From positions 41,277 to 105,276 of the forward strand of contig JAEWET010000022.1 in assembly GCA_023389195.1 (NCBI GenBank): a stretch of 64,000 nucleotides of DNA, given 5' to 3'. The stretch comes from Aliihoeflea sp023389195. GTDB lineage: Bacteria > Pseudomonadota > Alphaproteobacteria > Rhizobiales > Rhizobiaceae. Under the pieces are notes generated by a model. The model had not been told where the DNA came from and searched no databases. It saw nothing but the letters and a program-made list of their open reading frames with translations. Below are positions 1 to 9,870 of the stretch, piece by piece; position 1 is the first letter of the stretch, and every line of letters begins with the position of its first letter. The translations under genes and the position numbers were made by a program.

Positions 1-1
1 G

Positions 2-3000
2 ATCCGCTGCAAGGTGCGCGTGCCGGCCGGAAAGGAGGTCTCGCTGACTTTCTGGACCGTCGTGACCGCGACCGAGGACGATGCGCGCGCCGCCGCGACC
101 CGCTTCGACAATCCCGAATCCTTCGAACGGCAGGCAATGCTCGCCTGGACGCGCTCGCAGGTGCAGACGCGCCATGTCGGCCTCTCGCTTGCCGACGCCG
201 CCGGCGTCCAGAAGCTCGCGCGCTATCTCCTCTATCCCGACCCGGCGCTGCGTGCGCCGTCGGAATCGATCATCGAGGGTCTCGGCTCGCAATCCGCGCT
301 CTGGCCGACCAGCATCTCCGGGGATTTTCCGATCTTCGCGCTGCGCATCGCCGACGTCGCCGATCTGGAGATCGTGGCCTCCGCGCTTCGCATGCAGGAA
401 TATCTGCGCACGCACGGCCTCGTCGCCGATCTCGTCATCGTCAACGAGCAGGCCTCGTCCTACGTGCAGGATTTGCAGCAGGCGATCGAGCAGTTGTGCG
501 ACAACAGCCGCATGCGCGGCCGCGAACTCGGGCCGCGCCAGCACATCTTCGCCGTGCGCCGCGACCTGATGGACGACCGCACCTACAAGACGCTGCTCGC
601 CGTGGCGCGCGTCGTGCTCCACACGCGCAATGGCACGATCTTCGACCAGATCGACCGCGCCGAGGCGATCGCGCATCAGGAACTCGGCCAACGCCGGGCG
701 CTGGCGCCCGCGCAATTGGCGAAGCCCGTCGCGCGGCTGGCACCGGTGGCCGCTGCCGATGGAACCGGCCTTGCGATGTGGAACGGCTATGGCGGTTTCG
801 CCGATGAGGGGCGCACCTATGTCGTGCGACTCGATGGGCGCAGCCACACGCCGCAGCCCTGGATCAACGTGATCGCGAACGAGAATTTCGGGTTCCACGT
901 TTCGGCCGAAGGCGCCGCCTTCACCTGGAGCCGCAACAGCCGCGACTTCCAGATCACGCCGTGGACGAACGATCCGGTGACCAACCGGCCGGGCGAAGGC
1001 CTCTATATCGTCGACCGGGATACGAACGATGCCTTCTCGCCGATCGCCGCCGTGCTCCGCGACCCTTCGCTGATCTACGAAGCGCGGCACGGCCAGGGTT
1101 CCTCGACCTTCGCCGTCGAGCGCGGCCGGATCGCGGCCGAGCTGACGCAGATCGTTGATCCCGCGGACCCAATCCGCATCTCGCGGCTCAGGCTTTCCAA
1201 CATTGGCGACACACCGAAGCGCCTGCGCGTCTATGCCTATGTCGAATGGGTGATGGGCGTGAACCGCACCCGAAGCAGCGCGACCACCGTGCCCGGACAT
1301 GACGCGACGGTCGACATGGTGACGGCGACGAACCCCTATCATCTCGACTATGGCGACCGCGTCGCGTTTCTCGCCGGTGACCGGACGGTTCAGTCCTTCA
1401 CCTGCGACCGGGCCGAGTTTCTCGGCCTGCGCGGCTCGTCGGAGCGGCCGGCGGCAGTCGTTTCGGCAGCCTCCCTGTCCCGGACGGCTGAGGCCGGACG
1501 CGACATCTGCGGCGCCGTCGCCTTCGACATCGACATCGGCGCGGGCGCCGAGGAGACGCTGACGCTCTATCTGGGCGATGCGGGTTCGCTCGCCGAGGCG
1601 CGCAATCTCGTGCAGCATCACCGCCAGCAATCCTTCGACGAACGCCTTGTGCGCAACGTGGAAAGCTGGCGCGATTTCGCCGATGCGCTGCAGGTCGAAA
1701 CACCCGATCCGGCCTTCGATGCGCTGGTCAACACGTGGCTGCCGTATCAGGCCTTCGCCTGCCGCATCCGCGCCCGCGCGGCTTTCTACCAGGCGAGCGG
1801 TGCCTATGGGTTCCGCGACCAGTTACAGGACACGCTGGCGCTTCTCCTTCACGACCCGTCACTCGCCCGCGCGCAGATCCTGAATGCCGCCGGGCGCCAG
1901 TTCCGCGAAGGCGACGTGCAGCACTGGTGGCTGCCGCGCTCGGGCGCCGGCGTTCGCACCATGATTTCGGACGACGTGGTGTGGCTGGCGCATGGCACGC
2001 ATCGTTATGTGACCGTCACCGGCGATGCGGCAGTTCTCGACGAAACACTGCCCTTCCTCGAAGGCGAGATGTTGCAGGAAGGCCAGCACGATGCCTTCTT
2101 CACGCCGCAACCCTCGAAGGAAAGCGCGTCGCTCTACGAACATTGCGCGCGCGCGCTCGACCTTGCCGTCAGGCGCACCGGGCCGCATGGCCTGCCGCTG
2201 ATCCTCGGCGGCGACTGGAACGACGGCATGAACCGCGTCGGCGAAGAGGGACGCGGCGAAAGCGTCTGGCTCGGCTGGTTCCTGGCGGCCACGCTGCGCG
2301 ATTTCGCGGCGATTGCGGACCAACGCGGCGACGCAAAGCGCGCCGACGCATGGCGCCGCCATCTCGACCAGCTCAAGATCGCGATCGAGGATGCCGGATG
2401 GGACGGCGAATGGTATCGCCGCGGCTATTTTGACGACGGCTCGCCGCTCGGCTCCAGCCAGTCCGACGAATGCCGGATCGATTCGCTAGCCCAGTCCTGG
2501 GCGGTGCTGTCGGGCTTCGGCCCGAAGGACCGCGCGAGCCAGGCGATGACGAGCGCGCAGGACTGGCTTCTCGACGAGGAGCACGATCTGATCCGTCTTT
2601 TCACCCCTCCCTTCGAGAACACGCCGAAGGAGCCAGGCTACATAAAGGGCTATCCGCCGGGCGTGCGCGAGAATGGCGGGCAGTACACACATGCCGCCAC
2701 GTGGTTCGTCCTTGCCCTTGCGGCACTCGGTCGCAGCGACGACGCCTACCACGCCTTTTCCGTGATCAACCCGGTCAACCATTCGCGTGATCGGGCTGCG
2801 GCCGACGCCTATCGCGTCGAGCCCTATGTCGTGGCCGCGGATGTCTATTCGGAAGCGGACCGCGCCGGACGGGGTGGCTGGACGTGGTATACCGGGTCGG
2901 CAGGCTGGCTCTATCGGGCCGCGGTCGAAGGGATTCTCGGCATCGAGCGGAGCGGCGACACGATCTCCATCGATCCGCACCTTCCCTCCAACTGGCCGGG

Positions 3001-3166
3001 ATTCCACGCGAAAATGCGTTTCGGCCAGGCCGGGTATCGAATTTCGATCGTGCGCGGTACGGCGAAATCGATTGTTCTTGACGGAACGCAGGTGCAGCAA
3101 ATAAAGCTTGCCGATCAGGGCCATCACGAGGTCGTCGTTACCGTCGCAAACGGTGAATTGGGCTAG
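2..3166 (+). CDS. ndvB: cyclic beta-1,2-glucan synthase, C-terminal part (5' end outside window)
   Basis: NdvB is the inner-membrane enzyme (about 2,800 residues in the family) that polymerises UDP-glucose into periplasmic cyclic beta-1,2-glucans. Only the last 1,054 residues are here; the frame is open to the left edge, so the GTG at base 14 is internal. Visible are the carbohydrate-binding region and the (alpha/alpha)6 barrel of glycoside hydrolase family 94, with the family motif GGDWNDGMNRVG encoded at 2207-2242. In the Brucella homologue this phosphorylase-like domain sets ring size. The exporter gene ndvA and an opgC-like gene follow on the same strand. A small hairpin (3174-3202) without a T-run lies just after the stop. 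Confidence 0.95.
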   Translation: MRCKVRVPAGKEVSLTFWTVVTATEDDARAAATRFDNPESFERQAMLAWTRSQVQTRHVGLSLADAAGVQKLARYLLYPDPALRAPSESIIEGLGSQSALWPTSISGDFPIFALRIADVADLEIVASALRMQEYLRTHGLVADLVIVNEQASSYVQDLQQAIEQLCDNSRMRGRELGPRQHIFAVRRDLMDDRTYKTLLAVARVVLHTRNGTIFDQIDRAEAIAHQELGQRRALAPAQLAKPVARLAPVAAADGTGLAMWNGYGGFADEGRTYVVRLDGRSHTPQPWINVIANENFGFHVSAEGAAFTWSRNSRDFQITPWTNDPVTNRPGEGLYIVDRDTNDAFSPIAAVLRDPSLIYEARHGQGSSTFAVERGRIAAELTQIVDPADPIRISRLRLSNIGDTPKRLRVYAYVEWVMGVNRTRSSATTVPGHDATVDMVTATNPYHLDYGDRVAFLAGDRTVQSFTCDRAEFLGLRGSSERPAAVVSAASLSRTAEAGRDICGAVAFDIDIGAGAEETLTLYLGDAGSLAEARNLVQHHRQQSFDERLVRNVESWRDFADALQVETPDPAFDALVNTWLPYQAFACRIRARAAFYQASGAYGFRDQLQDTLALLLHDPSLARAQILNAAGRQFREGDVQHWWLPRSGAGVRTMISDDVVWLAHGTHRYVTVTGDAAVLDETLPFLEGEMLQEGQHDAFFTPQPSKESASLYEHCARALDLAVRRTGPHGLPLILGGDWNDGMNRVGEEGRGESVWLGWFLAATLRDFAAIADQRGDAKRADAWRRHLDQLKIAIEDAGWDGEWYRRGYFDDGSPLGSSQSDECRIDSLAQSWAVLSGFGPKDRASQAMTSAQDWLLDEEHDLIRLFTPPFENTPKEPGYIKGYPPGVRENGGQYTHAATWFVLALAALGRSDDAYHAFSVINPVNHSRDRAAADAYRVEPYVVAADVYSEADRAGRGGWTWYTGSAGWLYRAAVEGILGIERSGDTISIDPHLPSNWPGFHAKMRFGQAGYRISIVRGTAKSIVLDGTQVQQIKLADQGHHEVVVTVANGELG

Positions 3167-3381
3167 TCGTCACGCGCCGCATTGGTACCGCATTTGCGGC
3201 GCACGCTCCCAATTGATCAAACATTTCCGATTGTTAAAGCATCACGGAAAGTAACGACCGTTCGCTCTTCTTGTAGCGAAATTCGAAACCCGTCCCCCAC
3301 ATACCCGATTGTCCAAGTCCGCAACCTGACGTAGCGTCATTTATGTTGCGGCGCACAATGAACGCTGAAAGGCCTGATGCC

Positions 3382-5157
3382 GTGTCCCTAGTGGAAGTGT
3401 ACTGGAGAGCGCTGACCTATCTTGCCGTCGCCCGAGGCAAGGTCGCGATCATCTGCGGCTCCAACGTCCTGCTCGCGATCGTCGCCATTGCCGAGCCGAT
3501 CCTCTTCGGCCGCATCATCGACGCCATCTCGGAAAAGACGGACGTGACGCCGGCGCTGGCCATGTGGGCGGGTCTGGGCGTGTTCAACATCATCGCCTTC
3601 GTGCTCGTCTCGCGCGGCGCTGACCGGCTCGCGCACGCCGTGCGCGGCGACGTCCTTGCGCGTTCCTACGAAAACGTCATCACCATGCCGCTCGCCTGGC
3701 ACTCCAAGCGCGGCACGTCCAATTCCCTCCATACGCTGCTGCGAGCCGTCGAGGCGCTGTTCAGCCTGTGGCTGGAATTCATGCGCCAGCATCTGTCGAC
3801 GGCCGTCGCCCTCGTGCTTCTCGTCCCGACCGCGATCTCGCTCGATCTGCGCATGTCGATGGTGCTGTTCACGCTCGGCACGACTTACGTCATCATCAGC
3901 CGCCTCGTCATGAAGAAGACCAAGGAAGGACAGGCCGAGGTCGAGCAGCACTATCACAAGGTCTTCGCCCATGTGAGCGATTCGGTCTCCAACGTGTCGG
4001 TGCTGCAGAGCTATGGCCGCATCCAGCAGGAGACGCAGGCGCTCAAGGAGCATATCGGCCGTCTGATCGGCGCTCAGTATCCGGTCCTCGACTGGTGGGC
4101 GCTGGCCAGCGCCCTGCAGCGCCTGTCCTCGACGATCTCGATGATGGTCGTGCTCATCATCGGCGCGCTGCTCGTCTCGCGCGGTGAACTGCGCATCGGC
4201 GACGTCGTCGCCTTCACCGGCTTCGCCACGCTGCTGATCAGCCGCCTCGACCAGGTGACGGGTTTCGTCAACCAGGTGTTCGAGGCGCGCGCCAAGCTCG
4301 AAGCGTTTTACGAGATCGAGGATTCGGTCGAGGAACGCGCCGAGGCCTATGACGCCAAGGTTCTCGACCGTGTCGACGGCAACATCGTCTTCGACAACGT
4401 CAATTTCCGCTTTCCCGGCACGAGCGAAGGCGTGAGCGACATCTCGTTCTCCGTCGGTGCCGGCCAGACGGTCGCGATCGTCGGCCCGACGGGCGCTGGC
4501 AAGACGACGCTGATCAACCTCCTCCAGCGCGTCTACGACCCGCATTCGGGCGCTATCTACGTCGATGGCGTGGACACGCGCACGGTCACGCGCAATTCGC
4601 TGCGTCACCAGATGGCGACGGTGTTCCAGGATGCGGGCCTGCTCAACCGCTCGATCGAGGACAATATCCGTCTCGGACGCGACTCGGCGCTCAATGACGA
4701 CGTGCATCACGCCGCGCGCGCCGCCGCCGCCGAAGAGTTTATCCTCGGCAAGTCCGGCGGCTACGACACGCTCGTCGGCGAACGCGGCGGGCAATTGTCC
4801 GGAGGCGAGCGCCAGCGGATCGCGATCGCCCGTGCCATCCTCAAGGATGCGCCGATCCTCGTCCTCGACGAGGCGACGAGCGCGCTCGACGTCGAGACCG
4901 AGGAGCAGGTCAAGCAGGCCATTGACCGCCTGCGCGAGAACCGCACCACCTTCGTCATCGCCCACCGCCTGTCGACGGTGCGCGACGCCGACATGGTGAT
5001 CTTCATGGATCGCGGCCGCATCGTCGAGATGGGCGGCTTTGCCGAACTCGCGCAGAGCAATGGTCGCTTTGCCGGTCTCCTGCGCGCAGGCGGGCTCCTG
5101 AACGACGAGGAAGTGCGTCGCTCCTTCCGCCTGGCGCCGGCCATCGAAGCGGCCTGA
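3382..5157 (+). CDS. ndvA: cyclic beta-1,2-glucan ABC exporter (ATP-binding/permease)
   Basis: Half-transporter that exports cyclic beta-1,2-glucan to the periplasm. The N-terminal half is an ABC exporter membrane domain with about six helices; the C-terminal half is the nucleotide-binding domain with Walker A GPTGAGKTT (about residue 370), signature LSGGERQR (about 472) and Walker B ILVLDEATS (about 492). The frame is open further upstream (ATGs at 3343 and 3358), but I place the start at GTG 3382: GAAAGG lies 9 bases before it and the product then begins V-S-L as in known NdvA proteins (M-S-L). No Shine-Dalgarno precedes the upstream ATGs. It follows ndvB by 215 bases, so it may have its own promoter. 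A GC-rich hairpin follows the stop. Confidence 0.95.
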   Translation: MSLVEVYWRALTYLAVARGKVAIICGSNVLLAIVAIAEPILFGRIIDAISEKTDVTPALAMWAGLGVFNIIAFVLVSRGADRLAHAVRGDVLARSYENVITMPLAWHSKRGTSNSLHTLLRAVEALFSLWLEFMRQHLSTAVALVLLVPTAISLDLRMSMVLFTLGTTYVIISRLVMKKTKEGQAEVEQHYHKVFAHVSDSVSNVSVLQSYGRIQQETQALKEHIGRLIGAQYPVLDWWALASALQRLSSTISMMVVLIIGALLVSRGELRIGDVVAFTGFATLLISRLDQVTGFVNQVFEARAKLEAFYEIEDSVEERAEAYDAKVLDRVDGNIVFDNVNFRFPGTSEGVSDISFSVGAGQTVAIVGPTGAGKTTLINLLQRVYDPHSGAIYVDGVDTRTVTRNSLRHQMATVFQDAGLLNRSIEDNIRLGRDSALNDDVHHAARAAAAEEFILGKSGGYDTLVGERGGQLSGGERQRIAIARAILKDAPILVLDEATSALDVETEEQVKQAIDRLRENRTTFVIAHRLSTVRDADMVIFMDRGRIVEMGGFAELAQSNGRFAGLLRAGGLLNDEEVRRSFRLAPAIEAA

Positions 5158-5179
5158 GCCAAGCAACCATGCGGGATGC

Positions 5180-5210
5180 GAGGCCGCCATCCCGGCGGCC
5201 TCTTCCATTT
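5180..5210 (+). terminator. candidate terminator after ndvA
   Basis: A perfect 9-bp GC-rich stem (5180-5188 with 5194-5202, five-base loop) is followed by only a short, broken T-rich stretch. The position 22 bases after the ndvA stop fits a terminator; the weak T-run makes efficiency uncertain. Confidence 0.5.
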
Positions 5211-5410
5211 CAGCGTCTGCTGAAACGAAGTTTCGCGAAACGTGATCCTCCCCGCGGATCGGATTCGGTACTTAACGCGTTGACGACATGCTTCGAGCGC
5301 TGCCGCAATTCCGTCCGGCGATGCTGTCAGAGCGGTGTCTTCACCTCAGGAAGGGATGCCTGGCCTGCGAAGCGGCATGAACCCGTTTCGCACCGTTGGA
5401 ATCGATTTGC

Positions 5411-6598
5411 ATGATGAATGCCAAGACCCCCGTTCGAGATACACGGATCGACGTCATCCGCGCCGTCGCGCTGCTGTCGATCTTCATCAACCACGTCCCG
5501 GGCAATCCGATCGAGGTGATCACGCACAAGAATTTCGGCTTCTCAGATGCTGCGGAAGCCTTCGTGCTGATTTCCGGTGTCTCGGCGGCGTTGGCCTACG
5601 GGCTGAAATTCGAGGCGGGCAACCGACTGATCACGACGCTCAAGACGTGGCGGCGCGCGGGCGTGCTCTATATCGCACAGCTCGGCACCACGATGGCGAC
5701 GCTCGGGATCTTCTCGTTCTTCGCGCTCTATTTCGGCGCGCCGCATCTGCTTGCCAAGATCAATATCGAGCCGGTCGTCACCGACACGGCGGCGTCGTTG
5801 ATCGGCATCGTCACGCTCGGCCACCAGCTTGGCTACAACAACATCCTGTCGATGTACGGCATCGTCCTGTTGCTGTTGCCGCTGTTCCTGCTGATCGGAA
5901 CGCTGAGCATCGGCTGGATGGTGGTCGCGTCCGGCCTGTTGTGGATCGTCGCCGGCCTGCTGCCGATCGCGCCGCCGCAGTTTCCCAATGGCGGCTACTG
6001 GTTCCTGAACCCGTTCTCCTGGCAGTTCCTGTTCGTCATCGGCATGGCCGTGATGATGCACGTCAAGCGTGGCGGCTCGCTGCCGGTCAATCGCTGGCTG
6101 GTCGGCGCGGCGGCGCTCTATCTCGTCACCGCGCTGCTATGGGTCCGTGTCCCGCTATGGGGTATCGACGTCTCGATGGGCCTGCCGAAGATCTTCACCG
6201 GCTTCGACAAGACGTTCCTTTCCTTGCCGCGGATGCTGCACGTGCTTGCCGCCGGCTACCTGCTCTACGCGCTGCCGCAGCTTTCGAACCTCTTCCGCAC
6301 GAGCTTCGACAATCCGCTGGCGGTGCTCGGACGCCACGCGCTGCCGGTGTTCGTCGTCGGTACGATCCTGTCGATGGGCGCGCAGGCCTGGCGCGGCGTC
6401 TTTGCCCCGACCGTGCTGTCCGACATCGTCATCGTGACGGCCGGCATCGCGCTTCAGTTCGCGCTCGCCTACTACATCGAGTGGTATCGCCGCCTGCTGA
6501 AGAGCGCGCAGGCCGCACGCGAGCCCAAGCGCGTCGTCCTGCACGGACGCGACCTGGCAGCGGTCCCGGTGCGCAGCAGCCCGCCGCAGCGCCGATAG
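5411..6598 (+). CDS. opgC: OpgC-family membrane acyltransferase-like protein
   Basis: A 395-residue integral membrane protein with about ten hydrophobic segments that begins, after a short polar leader, with the family pattern TRIDVIRAVALLSIFINH. OpgC of Rhodobacter and related proteins succinylate osmoregulated periplasmic glucans at the inner membrane. The position directly after ndvB-ndvA suggests it adds charged substituents to the cyclic glucan; that substrate is inferred from context. I chose ATG 5411, with GGA about ten bases upstream, over an in-frame TTG at 5396. The C-terminal 30 residues are basic and polar. A strong bidirectional terminator follows. Confidence 0.82.
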   Translation: MMNAKTPVRDTRIDVIRAVALLSIFINHVPGNPIEVITHKNFGFSDAAEAFVLISGVSAALAYGLKFEAGNRLITTLKTWRRAGVLYIAQLGTTMATLGIFSFFALYFGAPHLLAKINIEPVVTDTAASLIGIVTLGHQLGYNNILSMYGIVLLLLPLFLLIGTLSIGWMVVASGLLWIVAGLLPIAPPQFPNGGYWFLNPFSWQFLFVIGMAVMMHVKRGGSLPVNRWLVGAAALYLVTALLWVRVPLWGIDVSMGLPKIFTGFDKTFLSLPRMLHVLAAGYLLYALPQLSNLFRTSFDNPLAVLGRHALPVFVVGTILSMGAQAWRGVFAPTVLSDIVIVTAGIALQFALAYYIEWYRRLLKSAQAAREPKRVVLHGRDLAAVPVRSSPPQRR

Positions 6599-6616
6599 GC
6601 GCCTGCCCCGGAAACG

Positions 6617-6651
6617 AAAAAAGCCCCGGCAGCGATGCCGGGGCTTTTTTT
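6617..6651. terminator. bidirectional rho-independent terminator between opgC and livM
   Basis: A 10-bp perfect GC-rich stem (6622-6631 with 6636-6645) with a four-base loop is flanked by an A-run on the left and eight T on the right, so it can stop transcription from both converging genes. Confidence 0.93.
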
Positions 6652-6670
6652 GATTGCAGGTAAGCGACGG

Positions 6671-7666
6671 TTACAGCGGCTTCCTGATCAGCTTGGACAG
6701 GACACCGACGATGCCCTCGCGGAACAGCAGCACGCCGAGGACAAAGATGATGCCCTGGACGATGGTGACCCAGGCGCCCCACGTCGCCAGATAGTTCTGC
6801 ATGGTGACGATGATCGCCGCACCGACGATCGGGCCGAACACCGTGCCCATTCCGCCGAGCAACGTCATCAGCACGACTTCACCCGACATCGACCAGTGAA
6901 CGTCCGTCAGCGAAGCGAGCTGGAAGACGAATGCCTTCGTCGATCCGGCAAGGCCGGCCAGCGTCGCTGAGAGGACGAACACGGTCAGCTTGTAGCGGTT
7001 GACGCGGTAGCCGAGCGAAATCGCGCGCGGCTCGTTCTCGCGGATCGCCTTCAGCACCTGGCCGAACGGCGAGTGGATGATGCGGTAGATGATCAGGATG
7101 CCGATGAAGACGATCGCCAGCACCAACCAGTAGACCGCGAAATGGCTTTGCAGGCTGATGATGCCGAACAGGTTGCCGCGCGGAACGCCCTGGATACCGT
7201 CCTCGCCGCCGGTGAACGGCGCCTGCAGGGCAAAGAAGAACACCATCTGCGCGAAGGCGAGCGTCACCATGGCGAAGTAGATGCCTTGGCGGCGAATGGC
7301 GAGCGAGCCGAAGGCGAGGCCGAGGATCGCGGCGGTCGCGGTTCCTGCCAAGATCGACAGTTCCGGAGACAGTCCCCACACCTTAGCGGCATGGGCCGAG
7401 ACGTAGCTGGCCGAGCCGAAATAGGCGGCATGGCCGAAGGACAAAAGCCCACCGAAGCCGAGCAGAAGGTTGAACGCGCACGCGAAGAGCGCGAAGCACA
7501 GCACCTTCATGACGAAGACGGGATAGAGCATGAACGGCGCGATGATGCCGGCCGCCAGCAACATGGCGAAGATCGCCATGTGGTGGACGGGCATGCCCAT
7601 CGTCTTTTGCCGGATGCGCGGCTCGGCGACGGCCGACGTCGCTTCGGTATCGGTCACAGAAACCAT
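6671..7666 (-). CDS. livM: branched-chain amino acid-type ABC transporter permease LivM
   Basis: Inner-membrane permease (331 residues, about nine hydrophobic segments) of the hydrophobic-amino-acid ABC uptake family. It has the family region LLLGFGGLLSFGHAAYFG near residue 65 and the EAA-like loop near RAIRENEPRAISLGY (about residue 200). It is the last gene of a five-gene operon. Its ATG overlaps the livH stop by one base (TGATG), and GGGAGG lies eight bases before it within livH, so translation is probably coupled. The transported substrate cannot be told from the permease alone. Confidence 0.92.
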   Translation of the reverse strand: MVSVTDTEATSAVAEPRIRQKTMGMPVHHMAIFAMLLAAGIIAPFMLYPVFVMKVLCFALFACAFNLLLGFGGLLSFGHAAYFGSASYVSAHAAKVWGLSPELSILAGTATAAILGLAFGSLAIRRQGIYFAMVTLAFAQMVFFFALQAPFTGGEDGIQGVPRGNLFGIISLQSHFAVYWLVLAIVFIGILIIYRIIHSPFGQVLKAIRENEPRAISLGYRVNRYKLTVFVLSATLAGLAGSTKAFVFQLASLTDVHWSMSGEVVLMTLLGGMGTVFGPIVGAAIIVTMQNYLATWGAWVTIVQGIIFVLGVLLFREGIVGVLSKLIRKPL

Positions 7667-8553
7667 CAGGCGGTCCTCCCGAACAGGCCGGCGGGCTTGA
7701 TCATGAGCACGATGGCCATGATGACGAAGATGACGACGGCGGAGCCTTCGGGATAAAAGACGCGGGTCAGGCCCTCGATAAGGCCAAGGCCGAAGCCGGT
7801 CAGGACGGAGCCGAGGATCGAGCCCATCCCGCCGATGACGACCACGGCGAAGACGACGATGATCAGGTCAGCGCCCATGTTCGGATTGACCGAATAGATC
7901 GGCGCGGCAAGGACACCGGCAAAGCCGGCAAGCGCCACGCCGAAGCCGTAGGTCAGCGTGATCATCAAGGGCACGTTGATGCCGAAGGCGCCGACCAGCG
8001 TCGGGTTCTCGGTGGCGGCGCGCAGATAGGCGCCGAGCCGCGTCTTCTCGATGACGAACCAGGTGCCGAGGCACACGGCGAGCGAGGCGATGACCACCCA
8101 GCCGCGATAGTTCGGCAGGAACATGAAGCCGAGATTCTGGCCGCCGGCCAGTTCCGCCGGAATGCCGTAGGGCAGACCCGAGATGCCGTACTCGTTGCGC
8201 AGAAGGCCCTGCATGATCAGCGCGAGACCGAAGGTCAGGAGCAGGCCGTAGAGATGGTCGAGGTGATACAGCCTCGATATGAGGAGCCGCTCGATGATGA
8301 TGCCGGTCGCGCCGACGATGATCGGGACGAGGAGCAATGCCCACCAGTAGCCGATGCCGAGATAGTTGAGCAGCATCCAGGCCACGAAGGCGCCGAGCAT
8401 GTACTGCGCGCCGTGGGTGAAATTGATGATGTTGAGCAGGCCGAAAATGATGGCAAGGCCCAGGGACAGCATCGCATAGAACGAGCCGTTGATCAGACCC
8501 AGCAGCAACTGGCCGAAGAGAGCTTGCGGCGGAATGCCTAGGAGCTCGAACAT
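7666..8553 (-). CDS. livH: branched-chain amino acid-type ABC transporter permease LivH
   Basis: Inner-membrane permease of 295 residues with about eight hydrophobic segments, paired with LivM. The region LGLAIIFGLLNIINFTHGA (about residues 31-49) is the LivH family hallmark, and an EAA-like loop occurs near RAATENPTLVGAFGIN. It lies between the binding-protein gene upstream and livM downstream, with a one-base overlap to livM. ATG start at the end of a 78-base gap after the binding-protein stop. Confidence 0.92.
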   Translation of the reverse strand: MFELLGIPPQALFGQLLLGLINGSFYAMLSLGLAIIFGLLNIINFTHGAQYMLGAFVAWMLLNYLGIGYWWALLLVPIIVGATGIIIERLLISRLYHLDHLYGLLLTFGLALIMQGLLRNEYGISGLPYGIPAELAGGQNLGFMFLPNYRGWVVIASLAVCLGTWFVIEKTRLGAYLRAATENPTLVGAFGINVPLMITLTYGFGVALAGFAGVLAAPIYSVNPNMGADLIIVVFAVVVIGGMGSILGSVLTGFGLGLIEGLTRVFYPEGSAVVIFVIMAIVLMIKPAGLFGRTA

Positions 8554-8631
8554 GTGCGCGATCCCGTGTCGAGGATTTCTGGAAGCGACGGACGGCGCGG
8601 CCTTTCGGCAGCGCCGTCCAGTTGGTTCAGC

Positions 8632-9825
8632 TTACTGAACGAGCGAGCAGCCGCCATCCTCGAGCGGGCGGAAAGCTTCGGCCGCAGGCGTGGTCGAAAC
8701 CGTCTCGTAGTAATCCCACGGACCTTCCGACTCGTCCGGCGCCTTGACGCGGAAGAGATACGAGTCGTGGATGTGGCGGCCATCGGCGCGGATTTCGCCA
8801 TTGCCGAAGAGCGGGTCTTCGGTCGGCAGTTCCTTCATCTTGGCGACGACGTCCTGCGCACCCTTGTCACCCAGGGCTTCGACAGCCTTGAGGTAGTGCA
8901 GGATGCTCGAGTAGACGCCTGCCTGGACCATCGACGGCTTCTTGCCGGTCTCTTCCTCGAAACGAGCCGACCATTCGCGGGTCTGGTCGTTCAGGTCCCA
9001 GTAGAAGCTCTCGGTGAGCAGCAGCCCCTGTGCGGTTTCCAGACCAAGCGCGTGGATGTCGTTGATGAAGACGAGCAGGCCGGCGAGCGACTGCCCGCCC
9101 TGGACCACACCGAACTCCGAAGCCTGCTTGATCGAGTTGATCGTGTCGCCGCCGGCATTGGCGAAACCGATCACCTTGGCGCCTGAGGACTGCGCCTGCA
9201 GGATGAACGAGGAGAAGTCGGTGCCCGGGAAAGGCGTGCGCACGGAACCGACGATCGTACCGCCTGCAGCTTCGATGACGGCGGACGTATCGCGCTCGAG
9301 AGCGTGGCCGAATGCGTAGTCCGCGGTCACGAAGAACCAGGAGTCGCCGCCATTGGCGACGACGGCCTTTCCGGTGCCGTTGGCGAGCTGCCAGGTGTCG
9401 TAGGTCCAGTGGATGGTGTTCGGCGAACAGGCGGAACCCGTCAGATCCGACGTCGCGGCGCCCGAATTCAGAAAGACCTTATCGGATTCGCGCGTGATGT
9501 CGTTGACGGCGAGCGCGACCGAGGAGGTAGGGACGTCGACGATCACGTCGACATTTTCCTGATCGTACCACTGGCGGGCGATCGTCGAGCCGACGTCCGG
9601 CTTGTTCTGGTGATCGGCCGAGACGATCTCGACATTGATCCCCTTGCTTTCGGCGTCGAAGTCCTCGACCGCCATGCGGGCCGCCACGACAGAGCCTTCG
9701 CCGGCGATGTCGGCATAGATGCCCGAACGGTCGTTCATGACGCCGATCTTGATGTCGACGGCATAGGCCGGCGCGGCGAAGACCGCGGCAGCGATCGATC
9801 CGAGAAGAATCGTCTTCAGTTTCAT
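8632..9825 (-). CDS. ABC transporter substrate-binding protein (Leu/Ile/Val-binding family)
   Basis: Periplasmic binding protein of 397 residues. A Sec signal peptide (MKLKTILLG..., cleavage likely after AYA at about residue 22) precedes a type I periplasmic-binding fold of the Peripla_BP_6 class; VDIKIGVMNDRSGIYADIAG is the typical first strand and loop. The start is ATG 9825, preceded by a strong GGAGGAGTGAGGA region; six further in-frame upstream codons are not part of the gene. The gene lies in the middle of the liv-type operon, between livF and livH. The family binds branched-chain amino acids, but also amides, urea or aromatic compounds; the actual ligand is unknown. Confidence 0.9.
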   Translation of the reverse strand: MKLKTILLGSIAAAVFAAPAYAVDIKIGVMNDRSGIYADIAGEGSVVAARMAVEDFDAESKGINVEIVSADHQNKPDVGSTIARQWYDQENVDVIVDVPTSSVALAVNDITRESDKVFLNSGAATSDLTGSACSPNTIHWTYDTWQLANGTGKAVVANGGDSWFFVTADYAFGHALERDTSAVIEAAGGTIVGSVRTPFPGTDFSSFILQAQSSGAKVIGFANAGGDTINSIKQASEFGVVQGGQSLAGLLVFINDIHALGLETAQGLLLTESFYWDLNDQTREWSARFEEETGKKPSMVQAGVYSSILHYLKAVEALGDKGAQDVVAKMKELPTEDPLFGNGEIRADGRHIHDSYLFRVKAPDESEGPWDYYETVSTTPAAEAFRPLEDGGCSLVQ

Positions 9826-9870
9826 GTCCTCACTCCTCCACATGCGACGCTTATGAGCGCCTTTCCTCAG

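Noticed and set aside
5230..5241. Perfect palindrome gtttcgcgaaac upstream of the opgC-like gene
   Set aside because: A 12-base palindrome can be a regulator site, but it is about 170 bases from the start and I see no second copy or known consensus, so I do not call it.
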